Below, piece by piece: positions 32,678-44,666 of a stretch of 64,000 nucleotides of DNA. Each line of letters begins with the position of its first letter. Position 1 is the first letter of the stretch. The notes under the pieces are model-generated. The model was not told the origin of the DNA. It made no database searches and saw only the letters and a list, made by a program, of their open reading frames with translations. This DNA is from Gonatopus flavifemur (Eukaryota; Arthropoda; Insecta; Hymenoptera; Dryinidae), in contig JAFFJZ010000004.1 of NCBI GenBank assembly GCA_018340375.1, positions 43,750,001-43,814,000 on the forward strand, written 5' to 3'. The translations under genes were made by a program, and so were the position numbers.

Positions 32678-33730
32678 TCAGTGCGGGGCAAGTATGAGGG
32701 GGAAGAGTTCATAGCCAGAGGGTGGAGGGATGGTCAAGGACATGGGGGGAACGGGTGGGGGAGACGAATCAGCAGGGGTCGGTCGGCGGCGGGGTCTTTG
32801 TTTGGGGGCGTGGGGAGGGGGAGAGGTCGCTTGGAGTCGGGCAGGACGGGGTTGGGGTGGGGTAGGAGTGAATGTGGGCCTCCGAAGGGTGGGTGTAAGA
32901 TCGAGTCTGGGGGCATGCTTGGGGAGTTGGGGCACGTCGGGAGTGTAGGAGCGAGGCCGGGTCGCAAAACGGAGGAAATCTGGGGGAGGAAACGTGAGGG
33001 GGAATTGTTCCAAGGAGGCCAGATGTATCAAGGGAGCTCTCTCTGGCGGACGAGTCAACGGGCTGGGAGGGGATGCGGAGCAGAGGCCGGGAAGAGATAT
33101 GGAAGTCCGGTTAGGTAGGCGTCAGGGAGCGGGTGGGGAGCCAGGACGTGGAACGACAACATGGGTCTGATTCAGGGGGGCTTCGGGTTCGAAATCAGTG
33201 GACTCGGGGGTGGTGGGACGTTCTGGGGTGGATGGAGGGGTTCGGAGTCCACGGGATGGGAATTGCTGGATGTGAATCGGGCAACGTGGGAACAGAGGGC
33301 TAGGGCGGCAATTCGGGTATGGGTTGTATGTGGGAAGGAGGAGCTCGGGGAGGTGACGGTGGGTGGTGAGGACCAGGCGGTGTATCAGCGCCGTCGGAGA
33401 ACCCCGACCACCGCGGATTCTCCCTGCCATCACCCGTGGGCGATGGGAGGAGTCCCACACGGTGATCAGTTCGTCCTTCGGCGCTGGCACACCTTCCGGT
33501 GGGGCAGATTCACCAGTTTGTGGTGGCATTTTTTTTCGTATCGATATCCGTAACAAGCAAAAGGCAGTCATGAGCGGCATGCTAAGCGTGCCAGTAGTAA
33601 CTTCGGTCGAGTCATACAACGGCCTACCGCATGCGGGTGTCCGGCTCATCACCAGGGCTGCTACGGTCGTGGGCCATGCTGTGAGGGTAGGAGTACAAGA
33701 GGTGTCGTGGGAGCGTATAGCAAAAAGCAC
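32678..33730 (-). pseudogene. Proline-rich ORF after pol in the gypsy element
   Basis: One minus-strand frame runs from ATG 33728-33730 to about 32678 with a single internal TGA (near 33122). The first part is mixed (KDELITVWDSSHRPRVMAGR); the rest is very rich in Pro, Ser, Thr and Arg (PERPTTPESTDFEP, TFTPTPPQPRPAR). It lies between pol and the polypurine tract, where some gypsy elements carry env or accessory genes. I see no signal peptide, furin site or transmembrane anchor, so env is not supported. It may be a nucleic-acid-binding or gag-like accessory protein, or just the C-rich sense bias of this element. Function unknown. Confidence 0.4.
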
Positions 33731-34140
33731 GATAGGTTAGAATCGCACTTACCGTGGGGCTCAATGCTGACACGAGAAATCGGATCGAGACGTCACAACC
33801 GCCCTAAATTACCAACGGTTACTGGAACCGGACTAAACCTCAGGGTCACATTTCATCCTAATTTCGCAGTGGAACACCATTCAATAGTGGATTCAGCCTC
33901 AGGAGAACCGGTCATTCTGGAAAAACGAATTCAAAGCGCTGTCATTGGCAGTTCGAGTGGTCAGGCCGAGTTCGAATGACGAGTGGAGATAAGCGAGGGT
34001 TACCTCTCGCGTTCTACGAGACCGTCAACCTGAGACAACACGAATAGTGTCTTCCCATTTCTCAATCCAGACCATGAGCTATCATCCCACGGAGCGAGAG
34101 GGAGAGACCTATGGGAAAGAGCGTGTCATTCTATGAGGTT

Positions 34141-37023
34141 TCACGGTTTTCGGAATCGTAGGGTCATGGGGTGGGTCCTTTCCGGGGTTTCTGGAGAGGA
34201 GTTATCCGGGTTTTTCGGGGCTTGGGTTTGGGAAGGAGCTCCATCGGGCGGGTAATGAGGTTTCAAATCTACTATCGAAAACCGACCAGCCACCTGTCTT
34301 TGTTCGTCAGCCAACTCGTACACGCCAGGGGAGCAGACATTGGTTATCGTATAGGGGCCTTCAGATTCCTTAGCCAACTTCGCGGCAAAATGTCGCGAAG
34401 CGTCCGATAGAACACAATTCCGTTCCATCACCTTGTCCCCTATCCGAAAGACAACGTCCCTTCTCCCGCTGTTGTAATAGCGAGACTGACGTTCGGAAGC
34501 TTCGTCCAGGTGTTGGCCGACAATATCCCGAGGGGCGGAAATCCTGGACATGTGGTCTTTCCATTTTCTTAGATCGGCACGGGTGCAGTGATGCCAGCAT
34601 TTGGTCAACCGAGTCGATTTTCCCCCTCCATCACGCTGTATACAAGCAAATTTCTTTTGTCGGAGGTTCGATTGTGTGTGTGACATTTCTATACAGACAG
34701 ATGTGATGGAGAGGGAAAATCGACTCGGTCGACCAAATGCTGGCATCACTGCACGGGTGGGCAGGTCGACAAGGGCATTCTGGGGCCATTCCACGACTCG
34801 GCGGTAGGACTGGGAAGGACGTGCGTTGGAACTATAATCAAGGAGGGCTGGAATTACGTGGGGGGAAGAGTGAACCGCTGTATTGTACGCCATGCGAAAT
34901 TCTGGGAGGTACTTGTCTCATTCCCGATGGTCTTGCTCCAGGTAAGCTCTGAACATGGTCTTTCATACTCGGTTCACCCTTTCCACGGGGTTCGCTTGCG
35001 GGTGATATACAGGGATGAGGGACTGCCTAATGCCATGGTACGCCAGATACTGGGTAACATCTCGGTTGGCAAATTTGGTTCCATTATCGGAGATGAGGAT
35101 CTCCGGAGCGCCGTGACGATTCACAACCCTGTCCTTCAATCTCGTTAAGATCGCTTCCGCAGTAGCGTTTCGCATGACGGCAACTTCAATCGCTTTGGTC
35201 AATAGGTCCATACAGACCAGGAGGTACGTATTGCCGAGCTTGCTCATTGGCGAAGGGCCCATGATATTCGCTGCTACCACGCTCCACGCTTGCGTGATCT
35301 TCCGGAAGCCCATCATGCCAGGTGGTGCCTGTTGCGAGACGTTCGCCTCCTGGCAAATCTCGCAACCTCGGATATACCGTTTGATGTCTCCGAACATGCC
35401 TGGCCAATAGTACTCCCGGGCCACTCTTTTGTACGTCTTCTCGACGTCGATGTGGCCTGCATCTGGGGTATCGTGGGACTCGTGTATCACAGAGTCCCTG
35501 AAGGCATCGGGGACGACCAGTGCCCATTCGTTCAAGTCGTCCATGGCTTGACTAACCAATTGGTCGGGACGCTTGACGTAGATCTGGCCATCCACGATCC
35601 TCCAGTTGGGGTGGTGTCTGGGGTGTGACTGCAGGGCGTTATATCTCTTAGTGTATCAATTCACGGGGGTATCATTTTGGGGCAGGGTAATTTGTGGGTC
35701 AGGGGCTTGGGAAGTGGAAGGTTTCAGGGCAGATGCCGTGGGGAAATCTTCTTCGTACATCCGTGATAGGGCGTCCGGGACATGGTGGAGGGCGCCTTTT
35801 CTGTGAACTATATCAAAATCATACTCCAGGAGTTCCAAAGCCCATCTGGCTAGTTTCCCTGTTGGGTTATGAAGTTGATATAGCCACTTGAAACTTGCGT
35901 GGTCGGTTATCACGGTGGAGTGGTGACCTCCCAAGTATTCTCGGAATTTCCTAATGGCCCAAAGAACGGCGAGACATTCTCGCTCTGTCACGGAGTAATT
36001 TTCCTCAGCACTGTTCAGAGGTCTGCTTGCGAAAGCAATAACTCCCTCCTTCCCCTCTGAAGACTGAGTGAGGACAGCGCCGAGACCAGTGTTACTGGCA
36101 TCTGTTTGGAGGGCGAAGGGCTGAGAAAAATCAGGGTGAACCAGGATAGGGGCTGAAGCTATGGACTCCTTCAGAGATTCAAAGGCCTCTTGTTCCGCGT
36201 CCTCCCACTCCCATGCTGGACCTTTCTTGGTGAACTTATGGAGCGGGGTGGCGATCGTGGCGAAATGTTTGATAAAACGTCGGTACCACGACGCCATAAC
36301 GAGGAATCTCTGAAGTCTTTTTAGGTCAGTGGGTGGAGGGTAGTTCAGTACGGGCTCGATTTCACTGGGATCCATTTGAAGACCATTTTGGTTGACCAGA
36401 AAGCCGAGGTACCTCACCTCCGACTTGCACGATTCGCATTCTTCCGGATTGATGGCCAACCCGGCCTCTCTCATCCTGTCTAATACTCTCTTCAGCCAGA
36501 TTGGATGGTCCTCAAATGTTTCCGTGACGATAATGACATCGTTCGAATACGCAAATGCGTGGGGCTCTAGGGAGGGACCAATTAGTTTGTCCATGAGTCG
36601 TTGGAAGGTGGCAGGGGCATTAGTCGATACATAGGGCATACGAGTGAATTGAAATAAACCACGGCCAGGGACCGTAGAAGCCGTGATTCCTTTCGAGCGA
36701 GGCTCCATGGGAATCTGGTGATAGGCTTGACTGAGATGAATTGTGGGAATGTACCGGGCCGAACGTAATTTTTACAGGATACTACTCATGTAGGGAAGGG
36801 GATTGGCGTCCTTTTTGGTTACCTTGTTGACTTCACGGTGATCCACGCAGCACCTGTACTCGCTTTTGGGTTTGGTTTCCCCTTCCCGAGCGATCATGCG
36901 TTGTGGTTCCTCGGCTTGGGGTTCTACTTCCCTTTTCTTCACCATTACGATCGGACTTGACCAATCACTCGGAGAAGGTTCGACTATTCCTTCGGCCAGC
37001 ATTCTATTAACTTCCTTGTACAT
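34141..37023 (-). pseudogene. Gypsy pol: reverse transcriptase, RNase H and integrase, decayed
   Basis: One minus-strand frame carries the whole region, broken by in-frame stops: TAA 36772-36774, TGA 35656-35658, TGA 34963-34965 and TGA 34918-34920. The RT finger block is PSPSDWSSPIVMVKK. The first catalytic Asp is His (TIHLSQAYHQ), and the YxDD box reads AYSNDVI, so RT is doubly inactivated. RNase H shows ALQTDASNTGLGAVL, a Glu in SVTEREC and VITDHASF. The integrase has the zinc finger (HESHD...CEICQ), an expected first catalytic Asp replaced by Asn in VAANIMGP, ISDNGTKF, and Glu in NPVERVNR. The C-terminal part (34141-34893) holds the GDKVMERN region and an inserted MITE. This is Ty3/gypsy domain order. 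Confidence 0.85.
34584..34753. mobile_element. 170-bp hairpin MITE inserted in gypsy integrase
   Basis: TGCAGTGATGCCAGCATTTG and its complement form the ends, flanked by CGGG at 34580-34583 and 34754-34757, a likely 4-bp target duplication. Insertion plus duplication adds 174 bp, so the host frame is kept. A diverged half-copy lies at 22760-22845. Confidence 0.8.
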
Positions 37024-37241
37024 TTCTTCTCTGACCTTTGGGCTGACTGGGTAGTATCTAGGCGCTTCTTGCCTAGATGTCCCTGGACATCAATGTGGTG
37101 GGGAATCAACAAGATATCATCAGAGGAACGGGATAGGGAAGGGACTCCCTGCTCGACAAAATTCTCTGAACGGCTTTGTTGGCAGGGGTTTAAGGGTAGT
37201 AAACCGTGAAGGGTGGGTGGCGGGATTGGAGTCTCGGGGCT

Positions 37242-37451
37242 TCAAGTGAAGTACTGCCAGTTCTCCTCCTGTCCTCCGATACGCCAACGGCAATTGAACC
37301 CATCCAAAACCAAACCGAATTCATAAGAGAAATCCATCCCAAGGATGGAATCAATATCTAGGCTCGGTACCACCCGACAAGTCAAAGTCTTTTCAACCCT
37401 TTGCGGCATGGTGGCTATTATAATAGCCACTTCAGTGTGTTTTAAGTCCAT
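37242..37451 (-). pseudogene. Gypsy protease, C-terminal part (after insertion)
   Basis: The minus-strand ORF contains LDIDSILGMDFSYEFGLVLD, where the ILGMDF-type block is the usual C-terminal motif of gypsy aspartic proteases (the flap/ILG region). The N-terminal half with the active site lies at 41826-42068, about 4.3 kb upstream on the minus strand, separated by the composite insertion. Upstream of its Met the frame remains open to about 37490 (GGKALYCLWLT), which is probably authentic protein. Confidence 0.7.
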
Positions 37452-37639
37452 AGTTAACCAGAGACAATATAATGCTTTTCCCCCCAGTTTTTTTCTTCAA
37501 TTCGATTCAGATGAGGACTTAGGAAGTATTCAGCATCACGTATACATTGTCAATCGTTTTACAAATTGTGATTTGAATGGATAAACAATGGGAAAAAGCC
37601 GTATTCATTGAATAACACGGACACACGAAAAAAATTGTC

Positions 37640-39085
37640 ATGAACCAGAGGGTAGACTCCACTATCCCTCACCAGTTAGCACCCTCCTACCGCCTTCTGA
37701 TGGGGGTTGAATTCCAAATTTTCATAAGAAATGCGAATGTACGTGGATTTCTATGTTTCTGAGGATGCTGAAACCAAAAATGATGAGGACAAAGACTTCC
37801 AACCTCTCCCTCACTCGCTAGCACCCTCCTAGCCCCCCCTGATGAGGGCTGAGTTTGAAACTCACGTAAAAAGATTTGGATGCATATGTATTTTCATGTT
37901 TTCTAAAATGTTTGGATAAGGAATGATGACAAATAACAAATTCAACCCCTCTTTTACCCGCTAGCACCCTCTCACCACCCCCGGACGAGAGTTGAATTTG
38001 AAACTCACGTAAAAAATTCAAATCTATGTGTATTTCCATGTTTTTTGGGACGCTTGAATCAAAAATGATAACAAATAACAAATTCAACTCCTCTGTTGCC
38101 TGCTAGTACCCCCTCACTAACCCCTTGGAGAGGGTTGAATTTGAAATTTTCTCACAAAATTGAGATGTATGTGTATTTCTATGTTCTTTGAGATGCTGAG
38201 ACCATAAACGACTGCAATCAACAATATCCACTGACTCGATCACTTCCCCACACTCCTGTACGATCATTCAAAAGAACCTAGTAGAATCCACATGAGAGTC
38301 AGTTCTCGGCGGATTACGCTAAAGATTCAGGATAAAACCGGAGAACCAAAGCTTTCATGGGCTCAATACTCAGAATTCCGGTGATTCAAAGTCAATCACT
38401 TGTTGATTCAACAGGTTAAACAGTATCCTATGTTGTAAACGTCAATCCTTCATGGAATAGGAATATTGGATGCATTCATGATTTGGTTCTACTCTTAGCG
38501 GGTAACAAAGCGATGAAATTTGTTATTCGTTATCATTTCTCATTCAAACGTCCCAGAAAACATGGAAATACATATACATTCAAATTTTTTACGTGAGTTT
38601 CAAATTCAGCCCCCATCAGGGGTGGTGAGAGGGAGCTTGCGGGCAAGAGAGGGGTGGAATTTCTGTTTTGTTATCATCTTTGGTTCAAGCATCCCAAAAA
38701 ACATAGTGATCCACATACATTGGAATTTTTTACGGAAGTTTGATATCCAACCCTGATCAGGGGGTGGTAGGAGGGTGCTAGCGGGTGAGAGAGGGGTTGG
38801 AATCCTTTTCCCTGATCATTTTTGGGTTCAGCATCCCAAAAAACATAGAAATCCACATACATTTGAATTTTTTATGAAAATTCAAAATTCAACCTCCATC
38901 AGGGGGTGGTAGGGGGGTGCTAGCGGGTGAGAGAGGGATTGGAATTCTTTTCCCCTTTCATTTCTGATTTTAGCGTCCCAAAAAACATAGAAATACACGT
39001 ACATTTGAATTTTTCCGAATTTTTCAAATTCAAACCCCATCAAGGGGTTGGTGAGGGCGAACAGGCGATTGGAAAAATTTTTGGA
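37640..39085. repeat. 142-bp satellite in head-to-head inverted arrays
   Basis: Four units run in one orientation: the AGCACCCTC anchor is at 37678, 37820 and 37963, with a variant at 38105 (steps 142, 143, 142). Four units run in the opposite orientation: GGGTGCTAGC or variants at about 38631, 38773, 38915 and 39057 (steps 142). A 300-bp non-repeated spacer (38210-38515) separates them. The units include CATGTTTTTTGGGACGCTT-like and CCATCAGGGGGTGG-like blocks. The whole could fold into a long imperfect stem. Confidence 0.85.
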
Positions 39086-39573
39086 ACTCTCGTGCTATCT
39101 GAGACGTAAATTACTCACGCAAAAATGATATGTACAGATCTCATAATCCATACAAATGTTCGGAAATATTATTATTTTTGTGCAAAATACCATCATAATA
39201 TTCATTTGAAGCTTTACCACTCAAAATTGATTCTCTACGCATGATAGACTTAGGGTTTTCATCGCTACTCCGCAACTGGTTTTTCGTATCTATATTCGAA
39301 ATATTGATTATTGTAGTACATATTAGTATCGACTGAGATATGTCTATTGTTATTTGATATTGAGTGCAGACAACTTATCCGTGTTAAAGATCGCGTTTGT
39401 GTGGCAGGCTAACCGGATTGTGAACAACTGTCTTCCGCAAATTTTTGTGTAAAAAGGCATTCTTCTCCATCAGTCGTGGGAACGACTGAAGTTCATCTAT
39501 CACTTATATTTTGTGCACAAGACATATCACTCCATATAACTTCGAAATATGGATGAAATAACTGATATTCCCA

Positions 39574-40650
39574 GTGATGCTGAATCTTCGATCCGAACTT
39601 CTATCCGAAACTTCCAAGAATTGTTGGAAACCCAGCCAAAACCAATCCATCGATGAATCCATGATCAAGTCCAAAGGCCGTAGCAGTTTGGAGCAGTACA
39701 TGCCGAACGAGCCCATAAAACGTAAATACAAAGTTTGGACGCGCGCAGATGCATCGCGATACGTGTGCGAGTTCCAGGTATACACAAGTAAAACTGAAAG
39801 TGCTGAAAAGCAATTGGGTGCCCGAGTAGTGGAAGATTTGACGCGTAACTGAGTAGGAAGAAATCATCATGTATTTTTCGATAATTTCTTTACCGGCTTT
39901 GATCTTATGAAAGATTCGAAAAAAGATGAAGTGTTTGCTTGTGGAACTGTTCGTTCCAACAGAGAAGGTTGACCAAAAAGCACCATTCCTGATCAAAAAA
40001 TGGCGCATGGGCAGTATGAATACCGTACTTGTGGTGCTGGAATTAGCTGGGTCAAGTAGATGGATGAAAAACCTGTTTTCTTCCTATCCAACTATCATGA
40101 TCCTTGTGAGGTTACTGTGACAAATCGTACACAGAAAGATGGTTCTCTAAAACGAGTAACTTGCCCAGTTATGTGCTCTGACTATCATGAAAATATGGGA
40201 TATGTCGACAGATCCGATCACCTAATATCAACTTACAAAATTGATAGGAAATCGAAAAAATGGAGGCACCGTATATTTTGGCATTTTTTGGAGGTAGCCA
40301 TTATGAATGCATTGATTATTCACAATACCAGAAATTCAGCACATCCAATGGCATCAAAAAAATTCAGGTTATTTCTAGTAGATCAATTGGCAAGCCATCG
40401 TTTACCTACACCTACGGGAAGGAAATGTCAAGAAACATCTCCATCAAACGTAGACAGAAAACCCGCAGTATCTATTGAGACAAGACGATCTCAATCATGT
40501 CATATGCCCGTATGTGTAAGCGTTCCAAGACGTTGTGCTCTTTGTAGTACAAAGAGTCAACCTTGCAGGACTTCATATACCTGCAGTACTTGCAACGTGC
40601 CATTGTGCATGAAACATGATAAAAATTGTTTTCAGAATTACCATGCATGA
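39574..40650 (+). pseudogene. piggyBac-type transposase, decayed, N-terminus missing
   Basis: A single plus-strand frame with three in-frame stops (TGA near 39850, TGA near 39968, TAG before MDEKPVFFL at 40057-40059). All three catalytic Asp positions of the piggyBac family are visible: IDESMIKSKGRSSLEQYMP, then FFDNFFTGFDLM, then NMGYVDRSDHL. The C-terminal Cys-rich domain is present (CALCSTKSQPC...CSTCNVPLCMKHDKNC), which binds the transposon ends in active relatives. The usual N-terminal 200 or so residues before IDESM are absent or unrecognisable. It lies inside the composite insertion in gypsy. Confidence 0.8.
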
Positions 40651-41214
40651 ACATTCTTATACATAAATTGTAGAACCATAAAATTGAGAACACAAAATTG
40701 TGAAACTTCATGCTGTAAAGAAAACTGTAGAAACTGAAGAGTTCAAAATGAGGAATGATTGAAAAATTTTTGATAAGAAATTGAGGAATTTGGAATCAAT
40801 AAGAGAAATACAAGAATACGAAATGAAAAAAGAATACAAAATCAAAAAGTGAAAGATACGGAATAAAGAAATTGAAAAATACAAAATAAAAAAATTCAAA
40901 AACCAAAAAATTTTAAAAAAATCACAAAACAAAGAAAACAAAATGGAGACAATCGCCGCTACGTCCACGTTCGTGTCTCCGGGATCAACCAAACGCGGTG
41001 ACTTTCATTGAAGCCTAAATCTATGAAAATTCATCGTTGAAAAATAAGATTCTCTAAATGATTGATAAATAAATTTCTCTTCCTTAATTGCTCGATCTTC
41101 AAATGTTCATTTCTTTTATTTCTTGTTCATTATTCGAATGAAAAATATTGAATTCCAGAAAAAAGAAGTTGGTCTACGGTGATTGATCCAAAAACAATGA
41201 GTTTACAAGCTCTT
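40651..41214. other. A-rich noncoding spacer
   Basis: Strongly A-rich on the plus strand to about 40945, then a short GC-richer patch (CGCCGCTACGTCCACG). No gene recognised. Confidence 0.5.
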
Positions 41215-41825
41215 TGCAAAATCCCGGTTCCCCAAGTTTTCTAACGCCATCCGAATTTGCTTCTTGAATTTTGGAAATTTGAGTTTGAATTCGCAATCAA
41301 CGAACCGAAAGCTCCTCTGTGCATGAAGTTCAGCATGGTTACACGATTTTCGAAATTTTCCGTCACCACCTTGAATCTGACATTTTTAATTCTTAAAATC
41401 TGGTTCAGATTCGTTATTGGCGACCTGAAAAATCCCTGACACGTATCTTCCAGCAGAATTCCGCAATTTTCCAAAGTTTCCGTCGCCATCACGAATCCTC
41501 CATCTTCAATTCCGAAAATCTGTGTCTAGATTCGTGATCAGCGACCCAAAAACTCCTGACAAGCAAGGTTCAGCGAAATCCCCCAATTTTTGAAATTTTC
41601 CGCCGCCATCTTGAATCCGTCATTCCGAATTTCGCAGATCTGCGTTCAGATTCGTAATCAGCAACCCGAAAAATCCCTGACACGTGAGTTTCAGCAAAAT
41701 TCCGGAATTTTTCAAATTTTCCATCGCCATGTTGAATCCGCCATCTCGAATTTTGCAAATCTGAGTCCAGATTCGTAATCAGCGACATCCAAAACCCATA
41801 TATATCAAGTTTCAGGAAAAACCGT
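41215..41825. repeat. 120-bp minisatellite, five units
   Basis: The anchor TTCGNAATCAGCGACC or variants occurs at 41290, 41410, 41531, 41651 and 41772, with steps of 120 or 121 bp. Because 120 is a multiple of three, the minus strand shows repeated peptide-like ORFs; I take these as a by-product, not a gene. Confidence 0.85.
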
Positions 41826-42929
41826 TCATTTGAAAGACGTATGCCGCAAAGGGTCAACGTTCAGAATTTCTGTTGATACCTGGGCTTCCTCCGAAATGGG
41901 CTCAATTCTCCCATTGGTGACCTTTACGGCACCATAGGAAGCTTTTTTGACAGGGATTTTGGAAACCCGCAGTAAGTCACGACCAGGAGGACCGAAAAAG
42001 GTACATGATGCACCTGTATCCATGAGGGCAGGAATATCATAGGGGCCGATCCTCATGGTCAAGTACATTCGGGCTAGAGGGCTCGGGTCATTCGGGTGGT
42101 GGCTATTGGGTTCCCTTCGTAGGGTTCCCTGAGTTGTGTTCGGACCGTCGTGTTCGGGCTGAGACTGTGATGGCGGGAAAAGGTTGCTTAGTTCGGGTGT
42201 TCTTTCCGGATCTGATGAATTATCGGTTTCTGACCACGGGTGGATTCTGGGGGGTGCATTCGCGACTAGGTCGCTCGGAGGGGTTTGTCCAGGGTATTCT
42301 GGGGTTTTGGTACATCGCTTTTTCCGGTAGAGGGTGATTCCTCTGGGGGGTAGACTGAACGAGGGGGTGGATTCCTCCTAAGAGATAGATTCTTCATAGG
42401 GATATGCGTCTTCATATAAGGATCTGTGAATCGATCTCCCCAGATCATTCTCTATTGGTGGGTGTGCAGGGACTTCTGTGGGATTCCAAGGAGGGTTATT
42501 TCCTTCGATTGGTTCCGGTTTTTTGAGTAGTTTTGACATCAGGTCATTGAGGAGGGTGTTTTCTACGAAGTTCCGAACGTCCGGGGTCGGGTGGAAGGGT
42601 AGGTGTTTTCGAAGCACAACCACTTCGGAATCATTCGGGTCCGGGGTGGTTTCGGAGAATGAATCAGAGAAATCCAAGGGGTTTGAGGTGGGAGGTGGAA
42701 TCAATGATGATTCCCTAGGAATATCGTCGGGGGTGGTCCGGTATAACTCTCGTTGGAGTAGGGGTGGGCTTTCATCCTCGTGGGATCCCGAAAGTGTAGA
42801 GGGTCTAGGTGTATTCTCCATTTCTGTACTCTGTTGTGGTTGGTGGGCGAGTACCCTGTGTCCGGGGGTAGGGTGGTGTTTGAGGGTCGACGAGGGCGTG
42901 CCACCAGAGGTTGGGTAGACCCTAGTCAC
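41826..42929 (-). pseudogene. Gypsy pol N-terminus: linker and aspartic protease
   Basis: One minus-strand frame from ATG 42927-42929 with a single TAG (42378-42380). A long Pro/Ser-rich linker is followed by the protease active site in YDIPALMDTGASCTFFGPPG (DTGA). The frame ends at TGA 41826-41828, at or beside the junction with the composite insertion; the protease C-terminus is at 37242-37451. The protease would process Gag and Pol. The linker resembles the low-complexity C-terminus of gag, so the gag/pol boundary is uncertain. Confidence 0.7.
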
Positions 42930-42940
42930 CGTTCCTCTGT

Positions 42941-43156
42941 TCAGTTTCCCTCGTTCTTCCTTTTGGGGGAGTATTTAATGTCACGAGGGGTGGCACATTG
43001 TTTTGAGAAATGCCCGCGCCCCCCGCAGCGCCAACATTCTATTGATTCGTTCGGGGTTGAGTCCGGAACCCTCCAGGTGGGTCGTGGGGAATTGTGTGGG
43101 GAATTTCTGGGGGAACTATGGGGTACATAGCCCGGGTGCACAGGAATAGTCATCAA
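42941..43156 (-). pseudogene. Gypsy gag nucleocapsid with one CCHC zinc knuckle
   Basis: The minus-strand ORF contains CWRCGGRGHFSKQC, a C-X2-C-X4-H-X4-C zinc knuckle that binds RNA in retroelement nucleocapsids, followed by a basic stretch (YSPKRKNEGN). It is in a different frame from both the capsid part upstream and the protease part downstream, so at least one indel separates them, or a programmed frameshift exists on the pol side. Confidence 0.75.
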
Positions 43157-44595
43157 TGGTTGGTGTTTGGCAGAGGATGGCGATGGTGAGGTCTGATTGG
43201 CTTGGGCGAATCGTCAGGGATTGGGTGGACGAGAGGCCGGTAAGGCAGCTTTTGCTGCATAGGTAGGTTGTGGTGTATAGGAGTCTCGGGAGGTGGTGGG
43301 TTGAGTGTTTGTTTTTTCTTGCGGTCCTTCCGTATAGGGGGATTCAGGATCCCTTGGGACCTTGGTGTGGCAGGGGAAGTCTCTAGGGATGCTAGGAATT
43401 GGGAACCTCTGAGTGGGGTCTTCTTTGGCTTACAAGCCAATCCCGGGAGGACTAGTTGAGATGTTTGGAGTTGTATAGGGATTTTCTGGGGCCTGAGTGA
43501 TCGCTGGACTTCAAGGGCCCGCATTTCCATTTGCTCGTATGTATTCAATGATGCCCTCATCATCTGGCAGCGATACCCCGGGCGCATGTGATCTAGCGCC
43601 AGAGAAAGTTGTCCTTCCAGAGGATAAGGTCTGCGCATGCTTGACCATGAAAGCTGTACACAATTGATGTAATTTGCGGGTGGTTCATCTGGTCCTTGAA
43701 ATCGAGTGAGCACCTGTAGGTGCAATTTCCTTTCGTGATCCGCGGAACCAAATCTATATCGGGAGGAACCATGAAAGGAATCTGGGGAAGTGAAGGACGT
43801 TCTCTTGATCCGGAACCATCGTAGGGTAATGTCCTTTGGAACGGTGGGCATTTAGTTGAGGACTTCCAAATCCGACAAGTTGGTCATGACCCGGCATTCA
43901 TTCAATCTTAAGAGGAATTCCTCGGGATCGCCATCTAGTCCAGAGAAGGACAGACGCCAATTCCGGGCAATGGCAGCTAGGTTGCTGCGATGGGCTCCGG
44001 CTGGGACATATGGGGTCATATGGGATGAGGGCTGGGTACTGGGCCATGTGTTAATACTGGTAGCTAGATAGTGTGGGAGTGAGGAATAGGACGGCTGGGT
44101 CAGGGCATGCTGAGAAGTAACCGGAGGTAGCGAATGGGCTTGTTGTTGCCAATGAGGAGTGACGTGTAGGTTGTTCGGGGCTTGGGACGTCGGTATCGGG
44201 GAAAAGTCTACTGGCGGTTGGGAATACGAGGGCTGAGTAGGAATCGACGCTACCGTCGCGGGGGTCAGGGCATGGGAGTATAAGTGCTGGGTCGCGGGTA
44301 CCGAACTGCTGGGATTATTGGAGCACCCATAGGGTTGGGTCGATTGAGGGCCGGGAATGCTATGAATCCCATGAGTGGGGGCAGTCGTGGGGATTGTCGG
44401 GGCATTATGACTCACTCTTGTGGCCATCGGTTGAGCGATGTAGGTTGTTGGCGTGATTCGCGCCGAAGATTGTCCCCCTGAGCCATATTCGGGGGTTCTT
44501 GGGGCAGACGGGGGGGAATCACTGCAATTCCCCGTGTGATTGGGGAGGATGGTCGGAAAATAATGGGGATGGGTGACCAGGAGTGGGCTCTGCAC
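43153..44595 (-). pseudogene. Gypsy gag central part and capsid region
   Basis: One minus-strand frame with an in-frame TAA (43852-43854). The first part is Pro/Ser/Thr/His-rich low complexity. The block WRLSFSGLDGDPEEFLLRL resembles the start of the gag capsid (retrotrans_gag-like) domain, followed by KDITLRWFR, RFQGPDEPPANYINCVQ and QLSLALDHMRPGYRCQM, which fit the helical capsid. A basic, Pro-rich segment leads to the zinc knuckle. Capsid family identity is by motif recognition. Confidence 0.65.
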
Positions 44596-44666
44596 GATAA
44601 TTCACCCAAAGTCACCAATATTGGCGGGAATAATCCGCCTCTGGGACGCAGAAGTGGTCGGGACAG

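Larger units (their letters stand above)
37491..41828. mobile_element. Composite insertion splitting the gypsy protease gene
   Basis: Gypsy coding sequence stops being recognisable at about 41829 (after DPLRHTSFK on the minus strand) and resumes near 37490. Between them lie a palindromic 142-bp satellite, a piggyBac-type transposase pseudogene and a 120-bp minisatellite, none related to gypsy. I could not identify terminal repeats or a target duplication for the whole block. It may be one element or several successive insertions. Confidence 0.55.

Noticed and set aside
32522..33740. Long plus-strand ORFs rich in Gly and Arg
   Set aside because: They are the complement of the C-rich minus-strand gypsy sequence, so they are shadows of composition, opposite to the element's direction.
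37640..39085. CRISPR-like regular spacing
   Set aside because: Units are 142 bp of continuous similarity without short repeats and unique spacers, and the genome is eukaryotic; it is a satellite.
41241..41857. Minus-strand ORFs with repeated peptide blocks
   Set aside because: A 120-bp unit is a multiple of three, so any open frame repeats; no conserved domain recognised.
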